Positions 6,650 to 14,749 of a stretch of 15,410 bases of DNA are shown here, piece after piece. The stretch covers positions 1 through 15,410 of the forward strand of contig DASZCR010000149.1 of assembly GCA_035942915.1 (NCBI GenBank). Direction: 5' to 3'. The position numbers and the translations under genes are program-made. The notes beneath the pieces were generated by a model that was not told where the DNA came from, did no database searches, and worked only from the letters and a program-made list of their open reading frames with translations. This stretch comes from DASZCR01 sp035942915. GTDB lineage: Bacteria > Acidobacteriota > Blastocatellia > Pyrinomonadales > Pyrinomonadaceae. Positions within the stretch are counted from its first letter, which is position 1. Each line of letters opens with the position of its first letter.

Positions 6650-8596
6650 ATGTGCGGCATTGTCGGAATCTGGGAATACGGAGCGACAGAGGGGCGCGTC
6701 GAGGTCTCTCTGGTCGAGCGGATGCGCGACCAGATGACGCATCGCGGGCCGGATGATGCGGGCGCGCAAATTTTCGATGATGGCCGACTCGGACTCGGTC
6801 ATCGCCGTCTCTCCATCGTTGACCTCTCGGCGGCCGGTCACAACCCGATGCGCGGATGCGCGACGCGCGACGTGTGGACGGTCTTTAACGGCGAGATTTA
6901 CAACCACGCACAACTTCGCGTGGAGTTGGAAGCGCGCGGCCACGTCTACGGTTCACGCACCGACACGGAAACGCTGCTGCATCTCTACGAAGAGCGCGGG
7001 ACGGATTTCGTCCGCGACATCGAAGGCGACTTCGGCATCGCGCTCTGGGACGGCGAGCGCGAGGAGTTGCATCTGGTGCGCGACCGCATCGGCGTCAAGC
7101 CGCTCTACTTCTACCACGCGGGCGGGCGTCTGCTCTTCGCCTCCGAGATTAAGGCCATCCTCGCGCATCCGTCCGTCGGCAGGGACGTTGACGAGGAGGC
7201 GCTTTATCATTATCTCTCCTTCCTCACGACGCCCGCGCCGCAGACCCTCTTCCGCGACATCCAGAAACTTCCGGCCGGACATCTCCTGACCTGCACGCGA
7301 CGCGGCGAACTGAAAATCAAGCAGTACTGGGACGCGCTGCCGCCGCCGTCCGACGCCTCGCAGGAGTCGCCTGCCGTCTCGGACGAGGCGCAGAAGACGG
7401 AGATTCTCAGACTCCTGCGCGCCTCCATCGGCAAGCGGATGATGTCGGACGTGCCCTTCGGCGTCTTCCTCTCAGGCGGCGTGGATTCTTCCGCCAACGT
7501 TGCGCTGATGGCCGAACGGATGTCGCGCCCGGTCGAAACCTTCACCGTCGGTTTCACAGACCAGAAGGAGTTGAACGAACTCGACGGGGCGCGCGAAGTG
7601 GCGCGTCGTTTCGGCACGAACCATCACGAAGTGCTCATCGGCGAACGCGAGATGAGAGACTTCCTGCCAGACCTCGTCTTTCATCAGGACGAGCCTATCG
7701 CCGACCCCGTCTGCGTGCCACTCTATTACGTCTCGAAGCTGGCGCGCGAGACGGGAACCATCGTCGTGCAGGTCGGCGAAGGCGCAGACGAAATCTTCAG
7801 CGGCTACGAGATGTACGTGCAGTACCTTCGCATCCACGAAAAATTCTGGCGGCGCGCCGAGCGGATGCCGCGTGCGGCGAGGCGTGCGGCGAGCGCGCTG
7901 GCGCGTCCCGTCATGGAGCGGACGACCAAGCGCCGCACGGCGATAGAACTCGTCCGCCGGCTCGGCGCAAACGAAGCGCTCTTCTGGGGCGGCACGGTCG
8001 TCTACGACGAGACGCTCAAGCCGCGCGTGCTCTCGCCGGAAGCGCGCTCGCGCTGGATAGGGCTTTCGTCGCACGACGTTGTGCGTCGCTATCAGGAGCA
8101 CATCGAGCGCGAGCGTCCCGCGTCCGACTTCCTCGCGCGGATGACCTATCTCGAACTGAAGTTGCGGCTGCCGGAGTTGCTGCTGATGCGCGTTGACAAG
8201 ATAACGATGGCGACCTCAGTCGAGGCGCGCGTGCCGTTTCTCGACCATCACTTAGTCGAGTACGCGATGGGCGTCGCACGCGCGCGCAAGGTCGAGGGCA
8301 CGAGCGGCAAACACATCCTCAAACGCGCGCTCGAAGAGGTGCTGCCGCGCGACCTGCTCTACCGCCGCAAGCGGGGCTTCGGCGCGCCCATCCGCGAGTG
8401 GTTTCGCACTTCGACCGAAGACCTCGTCGAAGCGCACCTGCTCAACTCCACGATGCGGCGACGCGGCTTCTTCGACTACGCCTTCGTCGCACGACTGGCC
8501 GACGAACATCGTCGCGGCGTGCGCGATTGGAGTTTCCACCTGTGGGCTTTGCTCAACCTCAGTCTGTGGTACGAACGCTGGATAGAACCCCGTTGA
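6650..8596 (+). CDS. asnB: AsnB-type glutamine amidotransferase (asparagine synthase family)
   Basis: A 648-residue two-domain enzyme. The start must be the ATG at 6650, because Cys2 (MCGIVGIW) is the N-terminal nucleophile of the class II glutaminase domain; the frame is open far upstream but that part is not coding. The glutaminase domain (about 2-205) contains THRGPDDAG, GLGHRRLSIVD, FNGEIYNH and DRIGVKPLYF. The ATP-pyrophosphatase domain has the PP-loop SGGVDSS at 275-281, then SVEARVPFLDHHLVEYAM and KRGFGAPIREW near the end. Canonical AsnB makes asparagine from aspartate. Homologues inside polysaccharide clusters are thought to amidate the carboxyl of uronic acids (WbpS of Pseudomonas aeruginosa O6 is the usual precedent). 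Here the neighbouring sugar dehydrogenase would supply such a carboxylate, so a uronamide-forming role is attractive but unproven. It begins 13 bases after the lyase and overlaps the flippase start by 4 bases. Confidence 0.93.
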   Translation: MCGIVGIWEYGATEGRVEVSLVERMRDQMTHRGPDDAGAQIFDDGRLGLGHRRLSIVDLSAAGHNPMRGCATRDVWTVFNGEIYNHAQLRVELEARGHVYGSRTDTETLLHLYEERGTDFVRDIEGDFGIALWDGEREELHLVRDRIGVKPLYFYHAGGRLLFASEIKAILAHPSVGRDVDEEALYHYLSFLTTPAPQTLFRDIQKLPAGHLLTCTRRGELKIKQYWDALPPPSDASQESPAVSDEAQKTEILRLLRASIGKRMMSDVPFGVFLSGGVDSSANVALMAERMSRPVETFTVGFTDQKELNELDGAREVARRFGTNHHEVLIGEREMRDFLPDLVFHQDEPIADPVCVPLYYVSKLARETGTIVVQVGEGADEIFSGYEMYVQYLRIHEKFWRRAERMPRAARRAASALARPVMERTTKRRTAIELVRRLGANEALFWGGTVVYDETLKPRVLSPEARSRWIGLSSHDVVRRYQEHIERERPASDFLARMTYLELKLRLPELLLMRVDKITMATSVEARVPFLDHHLVEYAMGVARARKVEGTSGKHILKRALEEVLPRDLLYRRKRGFGAPIREWFRTSTEDLVEAHLLNSTMRRRGFFDYAFVARLADEHRRGVRDWSFHLWALLNLSLWYERWIEPR

Positions 8597-9981
8597 ACGA
8601 GCCGCACACAGACGAGACGCGAGACGAGGCGGCCGGACGACGCGCTCTGTCATCCGTCTCGGCGCGCGCCTTCTCCGCGCAGGTTGCCGGGACGCTGGCG
8701 GCGCGCGTGCTGATGGCCTGCAACAGCGTCGGCGTCGGCGTCCTTGTCGCGCGCTGGCTCGGCGCGGAGCAGTTGGGCATCTACGCGCCTTTGAACGTGA
8801 CGGTCGCGCTGGCCGTGCAGATTGGCAGCATGGGTCTGGCCTCGGCCAACACCTACTTCGTCGCGCAGGACAGGCGACGGCTGCGCCGCGCCGCGCGCAT
8901 CTCGTTCGCCTTCGCGCTGGCGGCCGGTGCGCTGCTCGCGCTTGCGCTGACGGCGCTCTCGGCTTCGGAGGCAGACCCGTTCGGCGACGTGCCGACGCTG
9001 CTCTTCGCCGTCGCCGCCGTCTCGATTCCTTTTCAACTGACGACGCTGCTCGGACTCAATCTCTTCCTCGCCGTCGGACGCGTCGCACGCCTCAACCTGT
9101 TAGACGTGGCAGGACAGACGCTGCTGCTCTTTAACGCCGTCGTCGCTTTGCTGCTGTTGCGCGGAGGCTTGCTTACGCTCGTCGCTTTGAACACGAGCGC
9201 GGCCGTCGTCCTGAGCCTGTTCGTGGCGTGGTTGACGTGGCGTCTGATTGATGAGGAGGCTGCTTCGCAACATCGACAGAGCGGGGCGACGAAGAGTGAG
9301 CCGTTGTTTCGTTTGATGATGCGTTACGGGTTGAAGGTACACGCGCAGACGGTCGCATCGCTGCTGCTGTTTCGCGTTGACCTGCTCATCGTCAAATACT
9401 TTCACGGGGCGGAGGAAGCGGGCGTCTATTCGGTGGCGTCGCAGGTGGCGTTGATGTTGATGCTGCTGCCGGGAGTTATCTCGACGCTGCTGTTTCCGCG
9501 CGTCGCGGCCGAAGGCGACCCGCGCGGCGCGCTCGCCTGTCGTGTGACGCGTCACACGGCGTTCGTCATGTTGCTCGTTTGCGCGGCGGCCGTGCCAGCG
9601 GTCTTCGCGCTGCCCCGTCTCTACGGCGCGTCGTTCGCCGATGCGGTCGTGCAATCGTTGATACTGCTGCCGGGTGTGTTTCTCGTGAGCGTCGGCGGCG
9701 TGCTGGCGCAGCACTTCAGCGGGACGGGATTGCCGCCCGCGCTGCCGCTCTTCTGGACGGCGGCGCTCGTCTTCAACACGGCGCTGAACTTTGCCTGCGT
9801 GCCGCGTTACGGTGCGCGCGGGGCGGCCATCGCATCGGCCGCAAGCTACGCGCTCGTCTGTGCGCTCATCGCCTTCTACTTCCGCGCGCGGACGGGAAAC
9901 AGCCTGCGCGCGGCCTTCGTCCTGAGCAGGCGCGAACTGCGCGAGTTGCTCTCGCTCGGACGCCGCACGCGCTTTTCTTGA
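8593..9981 (+). CDS. Wzx-type polysaccharide flippase
   Basis: A 462-residue polytopic inner-membrane protein of the polysaccharide transport branch of the MOP (MATE-like) exporter superfamily. It should flip lipid-linked oligosaccharide units to the periplasmic face. About twelve hydrophobic segments can be counted from roughly residue 30 to 440. The hallmark central region is RVDLLIVKYFHGAEEAGVYSVASQ, where the Arg-Val-Asp pattern and the A-G-x-Y-S/A motif recur in this family. GARGAAIASAASYAL lies in the C-terminal half. The start is not obvious. I chose TTG at 8593, whose last two bases form the asnB TGA stop, a common coupled arrangement; the next in-frame ATG at 8711 would cut into the first membrane segment. 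A cytosolic basic tail ends the protein. Presence of a flippase points to a Wzx/Wzy-dependent pathway, although no polymerase is visible here. Confidence 0.88.
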   Translation: MNEPHTDETRDEAAGRRALSSVSARAFSAQVAGTLAARVLMACNSVGVGVLVARWLGAEQLGIYAPLNVTVALAVQIGSMGLASANTYFVAQDRRRLRRAARISFAFALAAGALLALALTALSASEADPFGDVPTLLFAVAAVSIPFQLTTLLGLNLFLAVGRVARLNLLDVAGQTLLLFNAVVALLLLRGGLLTLVALNTSAAVVLSLFVAWLTWRLIDEEAASQHRQSGATKSEPLFRLMMRYGLKVHAQTVASLLLFRVDLLIVKYFHGAEEAGVYSVASQVALMLMLLPGVISTLLFPRVAAEGDPRGALACRVTRHTAFVMLLVCAAAVPAVFALPRLYGASFADAVVQSLILLPGVFLVSVGGVLAQHFSGTGLPPALPLFWTAALVFNTALNFACVPRYGARGAAIASAASYALVCALIAFYFRARTGNSLRAAFVLSRRELRELLSLGRRTRFS

Positions 9982-10003
9982 AGCGGCTCAAAGCTCGATT
10001 GAT

Positions 10004-11680
10004 GTGTCCATGAGAATTGTTCTCCTTGCGCTCGACGGTGAGGCGGCACGCGCGGAGCGAATCTTGCGCGCGCGTGTGCCGCAGGCGGAGGTCGAGTTAC
10101 TGCCGCGCGCGGCGGTCGAGGCGGGCGGGGCGTTTGAGCGTCTGAAAGCCTTGCGCGCACGCCGGCCGGAGGCGTTCGCCGTCTCGACCGAGCGGCTCGC
10201 GTGGCAGCAGGGACAAAACGCGCTCTTGCTCTTCGGCACGTTGGCCGGAGCGCGTCGGCTGATACTGCTCGACGCGCATGGCGGCTGGCGCGAAGAGCGA
10301 CGCGCGGCGGTGGCCTTGCGCGCGCCCGCGCGTCTGGCGCGAGAAGCGGCGGCGAGCGCGTGGGCTGTCGCGCGTGCGCGTCGTGAGTTGAAGCGACTCG
10401 AAAGCGCATTTGCAGAAGACGCTCCATCGTCGTCGCATCGTGCGACGAACTACTTCGAGACGAGCGCCGCGCAAGCCTCTGCGCCGCGCATCACCTATCT
10501 GCGCGCGACGCCCGCCGCAGGGACAATCTCAGGCGGTTCGACGAGTCACATCAACGGCTTTGTCAACGCGGCGCTCGACGCGGGAGCGTCCATCAGCTTC
10601 TTGAGCAACGACCGCGTGGCCGGATTGGACGAGGCGCGCGTCTCTCTGAAAATTATCGAGCCGGACTCTCTCGGACTGACACGCGCCGTCTTCGACTTAC
10701 GCAACAGCCTGCTCTTTACCGAGCGCGCCGTCGCCGAGATAACCGACGCGCCGCCGGACTTCATCTACCAGCGTTACAGCCGCTTCAACTGGGCGGGCGT
10801 CGAGGCGAGTCGGCGCACAGGCCGCCCGCTCTTTCTCGAATACAACGGCTCGGAGGTGTGGATGGGGCGACACTGGGACAACGCGCGGCTCTTCGACCTG
10901 CTCACGCGTGTCGAGCGTCTGAACCTGCGCGCCGCCGCGCGCGTCTTCGTCGTCTCGGAGGTCGAACGCCGTAATCTGGAAGCGGCCGGGGTCGCAGAGG
11001 AGAAGATTATCGTCAACCCGAACGGCGTTGACGTAGAGCGTTTTCGACCGGGGACGGGCGGCGCGCGTGTGCGCGACGAGTTGGGTGTGGCGGAAGACGA
11101 AACGCTCGTCGGTTTCGTCGGCACGTTCGGGCCTTGGCACGGCGTCCTGACGCTGGCTGAGGCGGCCGTCGCGCTGCCGCCGCAAGCGCGTGTGCGTTTC
11201 CTGCTCGTCGGGTCGGGCAGCCTGCGCGAGAAGGTTGAGACGATGCTGCGCGAGGGCGGCCGCATGGAGCGCGCCCTCTTCACCGGCTCGGTCGCGCACG
11301 AGCGCGTGCCCGCGCTTCTCGACGCCTGCGACGTGCTCGCCTCGCCGCACGCGCCCTTGAGCGACGGCAGCGAGTTCTTCGGCTCGCCGACGAAACTCTT
11401 CGAGTATATGGCGATGGGCAAAGCCATCGTCGCCAGCCGACTCGGACAGATAGCTGAGGTGCTCTGCGACGAGGAGACGGCGCTGCTGGTCGAACCGGGC
11501 GACGCCCGTGCGTTGAAAGACGCGCTGCTGCGTCTGGCCGCGTCGCCGGAGTTGCGCGTGCGGCTCGGCGCGTCGGCGCGTCGCGTCTGCGTCGCGCGCC
11601 ACACGTGGGCGCACAACGCCGCGCGCGTGCTCGACGCTTATCGCTCGCTCGTCAAAAAAGATGACATCGGCTATCGTTGA
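10004..11680 (+). CDS. GT4-family glycosyltransferase with extra N-terminal domain
   Basis: A 558-residue protein. Residues from about 160 to the end form a GT-B retaining glycosyltransferase of family GT4. The acceptor-side half begins RITYLRATPAAGTISGGSTSHINGF-like sequence (163 onward) with the glycine-rich GGSTSH loop, then EYNGSEVWMG. The donor half shows NPNGVDVERFRP, GFVGTFGPWHG, LLVGSGSLREK and SPTKLFEYMAMGKAIVAS, where Lys and Glu contact the nucleotide-sugar diphosphate. The first 140 residues are a separate Rossmann-like segment starting MRIVLLALDGEAARAERIL, with no recognisable catalytic motif, joined by a Ser/Ala-rich linker; ordinary GT4 enzymes lack it. The start is GTG at 10004 or ATG at 10010. 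It is the only cytoplasmic glycosyltransferase in the window; sugar specificity cannot be read. Its last 20 bases overlap the FkbH-like gene. Confidence 0.9.
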   Translation: MSMRIVLLALDGEAARAERILRARVPQAEVELLPRAAVEAGGAFERLKALRARRPEAFAVSTERLAWQQGQNALLLFGTLAGARRLILLDAHGGWREERRAAVALRAPARLAREAAASAWAVARARRELKRLESAFAEDAPSSSHRATNYFETSAAQASAPRITYLRATPAAGTISGGSTSHINGFVNAALDAGASISFLSNDRVAGLDEARVSLKIIEPDSLGLTRAVFDLRNSLLFTERAVAEITDAPPDFIYQRYSRFNWAGVEASRRTGRPLFLEYNGSEVWMGRHWDNARLFDLLTRVERLNLRAAARVFVVSEVERRNLEAAGVAEEKIIVNPNGVDVERFRPGTGGARVRDELGVAEDETLVGFVGTFGPWHGVLTLAEAAVALPPQARVRFLLVGSGSLREKVETMLREGGRMERALFTGSVAHERVPALLDACDVLASPHAPLSDGSEFFGSPTKLFEYMAMGKAIVASRLGQIAEVLCDEETALLVEPGDARALKDALLRLAASPELRVRLGASARRVCVARHTWAHNAARVLDAYRSLVKKDDIGYR

Positions 11681-13589
11681 CGCTTTGGAGATGGAGTCAA
11701 CACGACTACGAACTGAGGCCGACGAACTGATTGCGGCAGGCGAGGCGACGACGGCCGCGCGCCGTCTCGCAGAACTGCTGCGCGCCGACGCCGGTTCAGC
11801 CGCCGCCTCATTCGTCGTCTCGCGTTACGAACGCCTACGCGGTCAACTCCCGCTCGTGCCTTACCGCGTCGCGCTGCTGCGCTCCTTCACGGTCGAACCG
11901 CTCCTCCCGCTGCTGCGCGCCGCCTGCTTCACGGCCGGTATCGACCTCAACGTTCACGTCGGCGACTTCAACGCCTACGCGCAGGAGATGCTCGACCCGG
12001 ACAGCACGCTCTACCGCTTCGCGCCCGACGCCGTCATCCTCGCCGTGCAGACGCGCGACCTCGCGCCCGACCTCTGGCACGACTTCGCACGTCTCGACAC
12101 GGACGCCCGCCGCGCGATTGCCGCACGCGTCGTCGAAAACTTCCAAGACTGGACGAGCGCCTTTCTCCGGCACGGCCGCGCGCACCTCGTCCTGCACACG
12201 CTCGAAGCGCCTGCGACGCCGTGCCTCGGTCTGCTCGACAACGCAGGCGATACGCCCGGACAGGCCGGGACGCTGCGTCTCATCAACGACGAACTGCGAC
12301 GCCTCGCCTCCGCTTCAAACAGCATCCACCTGCTCGAATACGACGCGCTCGTCGCACGTCACGGCCGCACACGCTGGCACGACGAGCGCAAGTGGCTCGC
12401 CGCCCGCCTGCCTCTGGCGGCACACAGCCTGCCGCACCTCGTCGCCGAGTGGATGCGTTTTCTGCGTCCGTTGACGGGGCGCGTGGCGAAGGCTGTAGCG
12501 GTCGATTTGGATAACACGCTCTGGGGCGGCGTCGTCGGCGAAGACGGCCTGCACGGATTGAAACTGGGCGCGGAGTATCCGGGCGCGGCCTATCTCGAAG
12601 TGCAGCGCGCGCTTCTCGACCTCAAGGCGCGCGGCCTCCTGCTCTGCCTGTGCAGCAAGAACAACGGCGCGGAGGCCGTCGAAGCCGTCGAGACACATCC
12701 GGCGATGCTGCTGCGGATGAAAGATTTCGCGGCCGCGCGCGTCAACTGGAACGACAAGGCCGAGTCTCTGCGCGAGTTGGCCGCCGAACTCAAGATTGGC
12801 CTCGATGCCGTCGCCTTCGTTGACGATAACCCGGTCGAGCGCGAGCACGTCCGCGCGCAGTTGCCCGAAGTCCACGTCGTCGAGTTGCCCGCAGACCCCT
12901 TCGACTTTGCGCGTGCTCTGCGCGAGGAGGCCGTCTTCGAGCGTCTGACACTTTCGGATGAAGACCGGGCGCGCACGAGTTATTACGAGGCAGAGCGTGA
13001 GCGCACCGCACTGCAAGGCCGCACGACGACGCGCGAAGACTTTCTCCGCTCGCTCGCACAGGAGGCCGAAGTCGCGCCCGTCACAGACGCGACTCTGGCG
13101 CGTGCCGCGCAACTGACGCAGAAGACCAACCAATTCAACCTGACGACGCGCCGCTACACCGAACGCCAACTCGCAGACCTCGTCGCGCGCTCTGATTGGC
13201 ACGCCTGCACCTTGCGCCTGCGCGACCGCTTCGGCGATAACGGCATCGTCGGTCTCGCACTGGCGCGCCGCGCCGCCGCTGTATGGGAGTTGGACTCCTT
13301 CCTGCTCAGTTGCCGCGTCATCGGTCGCACGGTCGAGACGGCTCTGCTGGCGCATCTGGTCGAGACGGCGCGCGCCGCTGGCGCGACGCGTCTGCTCGGC
13401 CGCTATCTGCCGACGCGCAAGAACATCCCGGCCAGAGATTTTTATGCGGCGCACGGCTTCGCGCTCGTCTCTGAGCAGGAGGACGACGAGAGCGGCGGCG
13501 GCTCGCTCTGGTCTTTAGACCTGACGCGGCAGACGGTCGAGTGTCCCGCGTGGATTCGTCTGGTCGCGACAGAGCAGGAGGGGGTCTGA
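11661..13589 (+). CDS. FkbH-like HAD-IIIC family protein (acyl/glyceryl-ACP loading type)
   Basis: A 642-residue protein with the full FkbH layout. The N-terminal domain includes RVALLRSFTVEPLLPLLR, VHVGDFNAYAQEMLDPDS and LYRFAPDAVILAVQTRDL, the SGNH-like part. The HAD core follows, with DLDNTLWGG (Asp282, Asp284), CSKNN at 331-335, NWNDKAESL at 362-370 and FVDDNPVERE with Asp388/Asp389. A GNAT-like domain forms the C-terminus (about 470-605), with RFGDNGIVG and LPTRKNIPARDFY. In FK520-type and tetronate pathways FkbH relatives take 1,3-bisphosphoglycerate, remove phosphate and load glycerate onto an acyl carrier protein. A free-standing ACP gene starts 5 bases downstream, strongly supporting ACP-linked chemistry here. 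Whether the cargo is glycerate is inference. The start is ATG at 11661, overlapping the glycosyltransferase by 20 bases; ATG at 11691 is a possible alternative. The protein should be cytoplasmic. Confidence 0.9.
   Translation: MTSAIVDALEMESTRLRTEADELIAAGEATTAARRLAELLRADAGSAAASFVVSRYERLRGQLPLVPYRVALLRSFTVEPLLPLLRAACFTAGIDLNVHVGDFNAYAQEMLDPDSTLYRFAPDAVILAVQTRDLAPDLWHDFARLDTDARRAIAARVVENFQDWTSAFLRHGRAHLVLHTLEAPATPCLGLLDNAGDTPGQAGTLRLINDELRRLASASNSIHLLEYDALVARHGRTRWHDERKWLAARLPLAAHSLPHLVAEWMRFLRPLTGRVAKAVAVDLDNTLWGGVVGEDGLHGLKLGAEYPGAAYLEVQRALLDLKARGLLLCLCSKNNGAEAVEAVETHPAMLLRMKDFAAARVNWNDKAESLRELAAELKIGLDAVAFVDDNPVEREHVRAQLPEVHVVELPADPFDFARALREEAVFERLTLSDEDRARTSYYEAERERTALQGRTTTREDFLRSLAQEAEVAPVTDATLARAAQLTQKTNQFNLTTRRYTERQLADLVARSDWHACTLRLRDRFGDNGIVGLALARRAAAVWELDSFLLSCRVIGRTVETALLAHLVETARAAGATRLLGRYLPTRKNIPARDFYAAHGFALVSEQEDDESGGGSLWSLDLTRQTVECPAWIRLVATEQEGV
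13576..13584 (+). promoter_or_regulatory. Strong Shine-Dalgarno for the ACP gene
   Basis: AGGAGGGGG lies inside the last codons of the FkbH-like gene and ends 10 bases before the ACP ATG at 13595. A second purine run, GAGGAAG, directly abuts the start. This decides the ACP start codon and suggests high translation of the carrier relative to the enzymes around it. Confidence 0.55.
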
Positions 13590-13594
13590 GGAAG

Positions 13595-13828
13595 ATGACT
13601 TTTGAGCGTGTGCGCGCCGTCGCCGCAGACGTTTTAGGTGTGCCGCCGGAGCGCGTCGATGAGCGTTCCGCGCCCGCAGACTTCGAGAACTGGGACTCGA
13701 TTCTGCAACTCAATCTCGTCCTCGCGCTCGAACAGGAGTTTGATGTGCAGTTCGAGCCGGAAGAGATGGAGCGGATGACGAACGTCGGACAGATAGCGGC
13801 GCTGCTCGACGAGAAACTCGGAAGTTGA
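13595..13828 (+). CDS. Free-standing acyl carrier protein
   Basis: A 77-residue acidic helical protein of the phosphopantetheine-binding ACP family. The attachment Ser is residue 35, in FENWDSILQLNLVLALEQEF, which keeps the Asp-Ser core and the following hydrophobic helix. VLGVPPERVDERS before it and MTNVGQIAALLDEKL after it fit helices I and III/IV. A phosphopantetheinyl transferase must be encoded elsewhere. The start is ATG at 13595, with AGGAGGGGG ending 10 bases upstream. It lies between the FkbH-like gene (5-base gap) and the N-acyltransferase gene (10-base gap). A dedicated carrier for an acyl group used in sugar decoration is therefore more likely than the fatty-acid ACP. Confidence 0.93.
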   Translation: MTFERVRAVAADVLGVPPERVDERSAPADFENWDSILQLNLVLALEQEFDVQFEPEEMERMTNVGQIAALLDEKLGS

Positions 13829-13838
13829 AAGTGCAGAG

Positions 13839-14720
13839 TTGAGCATCAAGGTCATCAAACAGGTGATGCCGGAGCGCGCCGTCAAGCTGCTCAAGAACGC
13901 GCGCTGGCGGTTTCAGAAGGCGCGGCGCGAGGCGCTGCCCGCGCTCACCGAAGCGGACTTCGTGCGCCTGCTCGCCGAAGACCTCGAACTCGTCGAAGGC
14001 GACGCCGTGCTCGTTCACAGTTCGACCGACGGCCTCAAACTCGACTTCAGTTTCGGCCGCGTGCTCGCGCTCATCCGCACGGTCGTCGGCACGCGCGGCA
14101 CGGTGCTCTTTCCCACTTATCCGGGGTTGCCGTCCTACGAATTTCTCGCGCGCGGCGAGGTCTTCGACGTGCGGCGCACACCCTCCTACATGGGGCTGCT
14201 GACAGAGTACGCGCGGCGTCAGCCCGGCGCGGTGCGGAGCCTGCATCCGACCAAGTCTGTCTGCGCCGTCGGGCGGCTGGCGCGCGAGTTGACCGCGACG
14301 CATCATCTCTCGCCCTATCCTTACGACCGACCGAGTCCTTATCGCAAACTTGTCGAACTCGGCGGCAAGAGCGTCGGACTCGGCGTCACGAGTGAGAGGA
14401 TGTCTCTCGTGCATTGCGCCGAAGACGAACTCCGGGAAGCGTTCCCCGTGCGTACGTATCACCCGCAGCTCTTCGCCGCGCGTTGCATCGACGAGGCGGG
14501 AGAACTCGTCACCGTCGAAACCTACGCGCACAACCTCTCGAAGATGAACCATCACATCCCGCGCTTCGTCCGCAGGCATCTCTCATCGTCGGCGTGCCGC
14601 GACTTAAAGATTCATGGGAGCAACTTCTTTCGCGCCGACGCCGCGCGCCTCTTTGAAGAGATGGTGCGATGCGCGCGCGAGGGCGTGACCATCTACCCGC
14701 GCTCGGCCGCACGCGACTGA
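13839..14720 (+). CDS. AAC(3)-family N-acyltransferase (sugar decoration)
   Basis: A 293-residue enzyme of the AAC(3)/YokD antibiotic N-acetyltransferase superfamily. Characteristic segments are DAVLVHSSTDGL, GTVLFPTYPGLPSYEF, MGLLTEYARRQPGAVRSLHPTKS with His136, SPYRKLVELGGKSVGLGVTSE, and LVHCAEDE with His192 and Glu195, equivalent to the conserved T/S-x-x-H-x-A-E site. Classical members transfer acetyl from acetyl-CoA to aminoglycosides. In a polysaccharide locus the acceptor is more likely an amino sugar nucleotide or lipid-linked sugar, and resistance is not the expected role. It follows an ACP gene by 10 bases, so the acyl donor may be the ACP thioester rather than CoA; that is inference. 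The start is uncertain: TTG at 13839 gives the full frame, while GTG 13863 or ATG 13866 would trim eight or nine residues. No membrane segment or signal is seen. Confidence 0.85.
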   Translation: MSIKVIKQVMPERAVKLLKNARWRFQKARREALPALTEADFVRLLAEDLELVEGDAVLVHSSTDGLKLDFSFGRVLALIRTVVGTRGTVLFPTYPGLPSYEFLARGEVFDVRRTPSYMGLLTEYARRQPGAVRSLHPTKSVCAVGRLARELTATHHLSPYPYDRPSPYRKLVELGGKSVGLGVTSERMSLVHCAEDELREAFPVRTYHPQLFAARCIDEAGELVTVETYAHNLSKMNHHIPRFVRRHLSSSACRDLKIHGSNFFRADAARLFEEMVRCAREGVTIYPRSAARD

Positions 14721-14749
14721 AGCGCGCGGGCGTGCGAGGCAAGTTCGCT

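Noticed and set aside
6005..6943. A 312-codon minus-strand open frame across the lyase/asnB junction
   Set aside because: The product is Arg/Ala/Pro/Ser-rich low-complexity sequence opposite two well-supported genes; it is a GC-bias shadow.
12315..13454. A 379-codon minus-strand open frame opposite the FkbH-like gene
   Set aside because: There is no recognisable motif, while the plus-strand protein has full HAD and GNAT signatures over the same bases.
13839..14720. Aminoglycoside resistance gene
   Set aside because: The AAC(3)-family match is real, but the operon context with ACP, FkbH-like protein and sugar enzymes points to sugar acylation rather than drug resistance.
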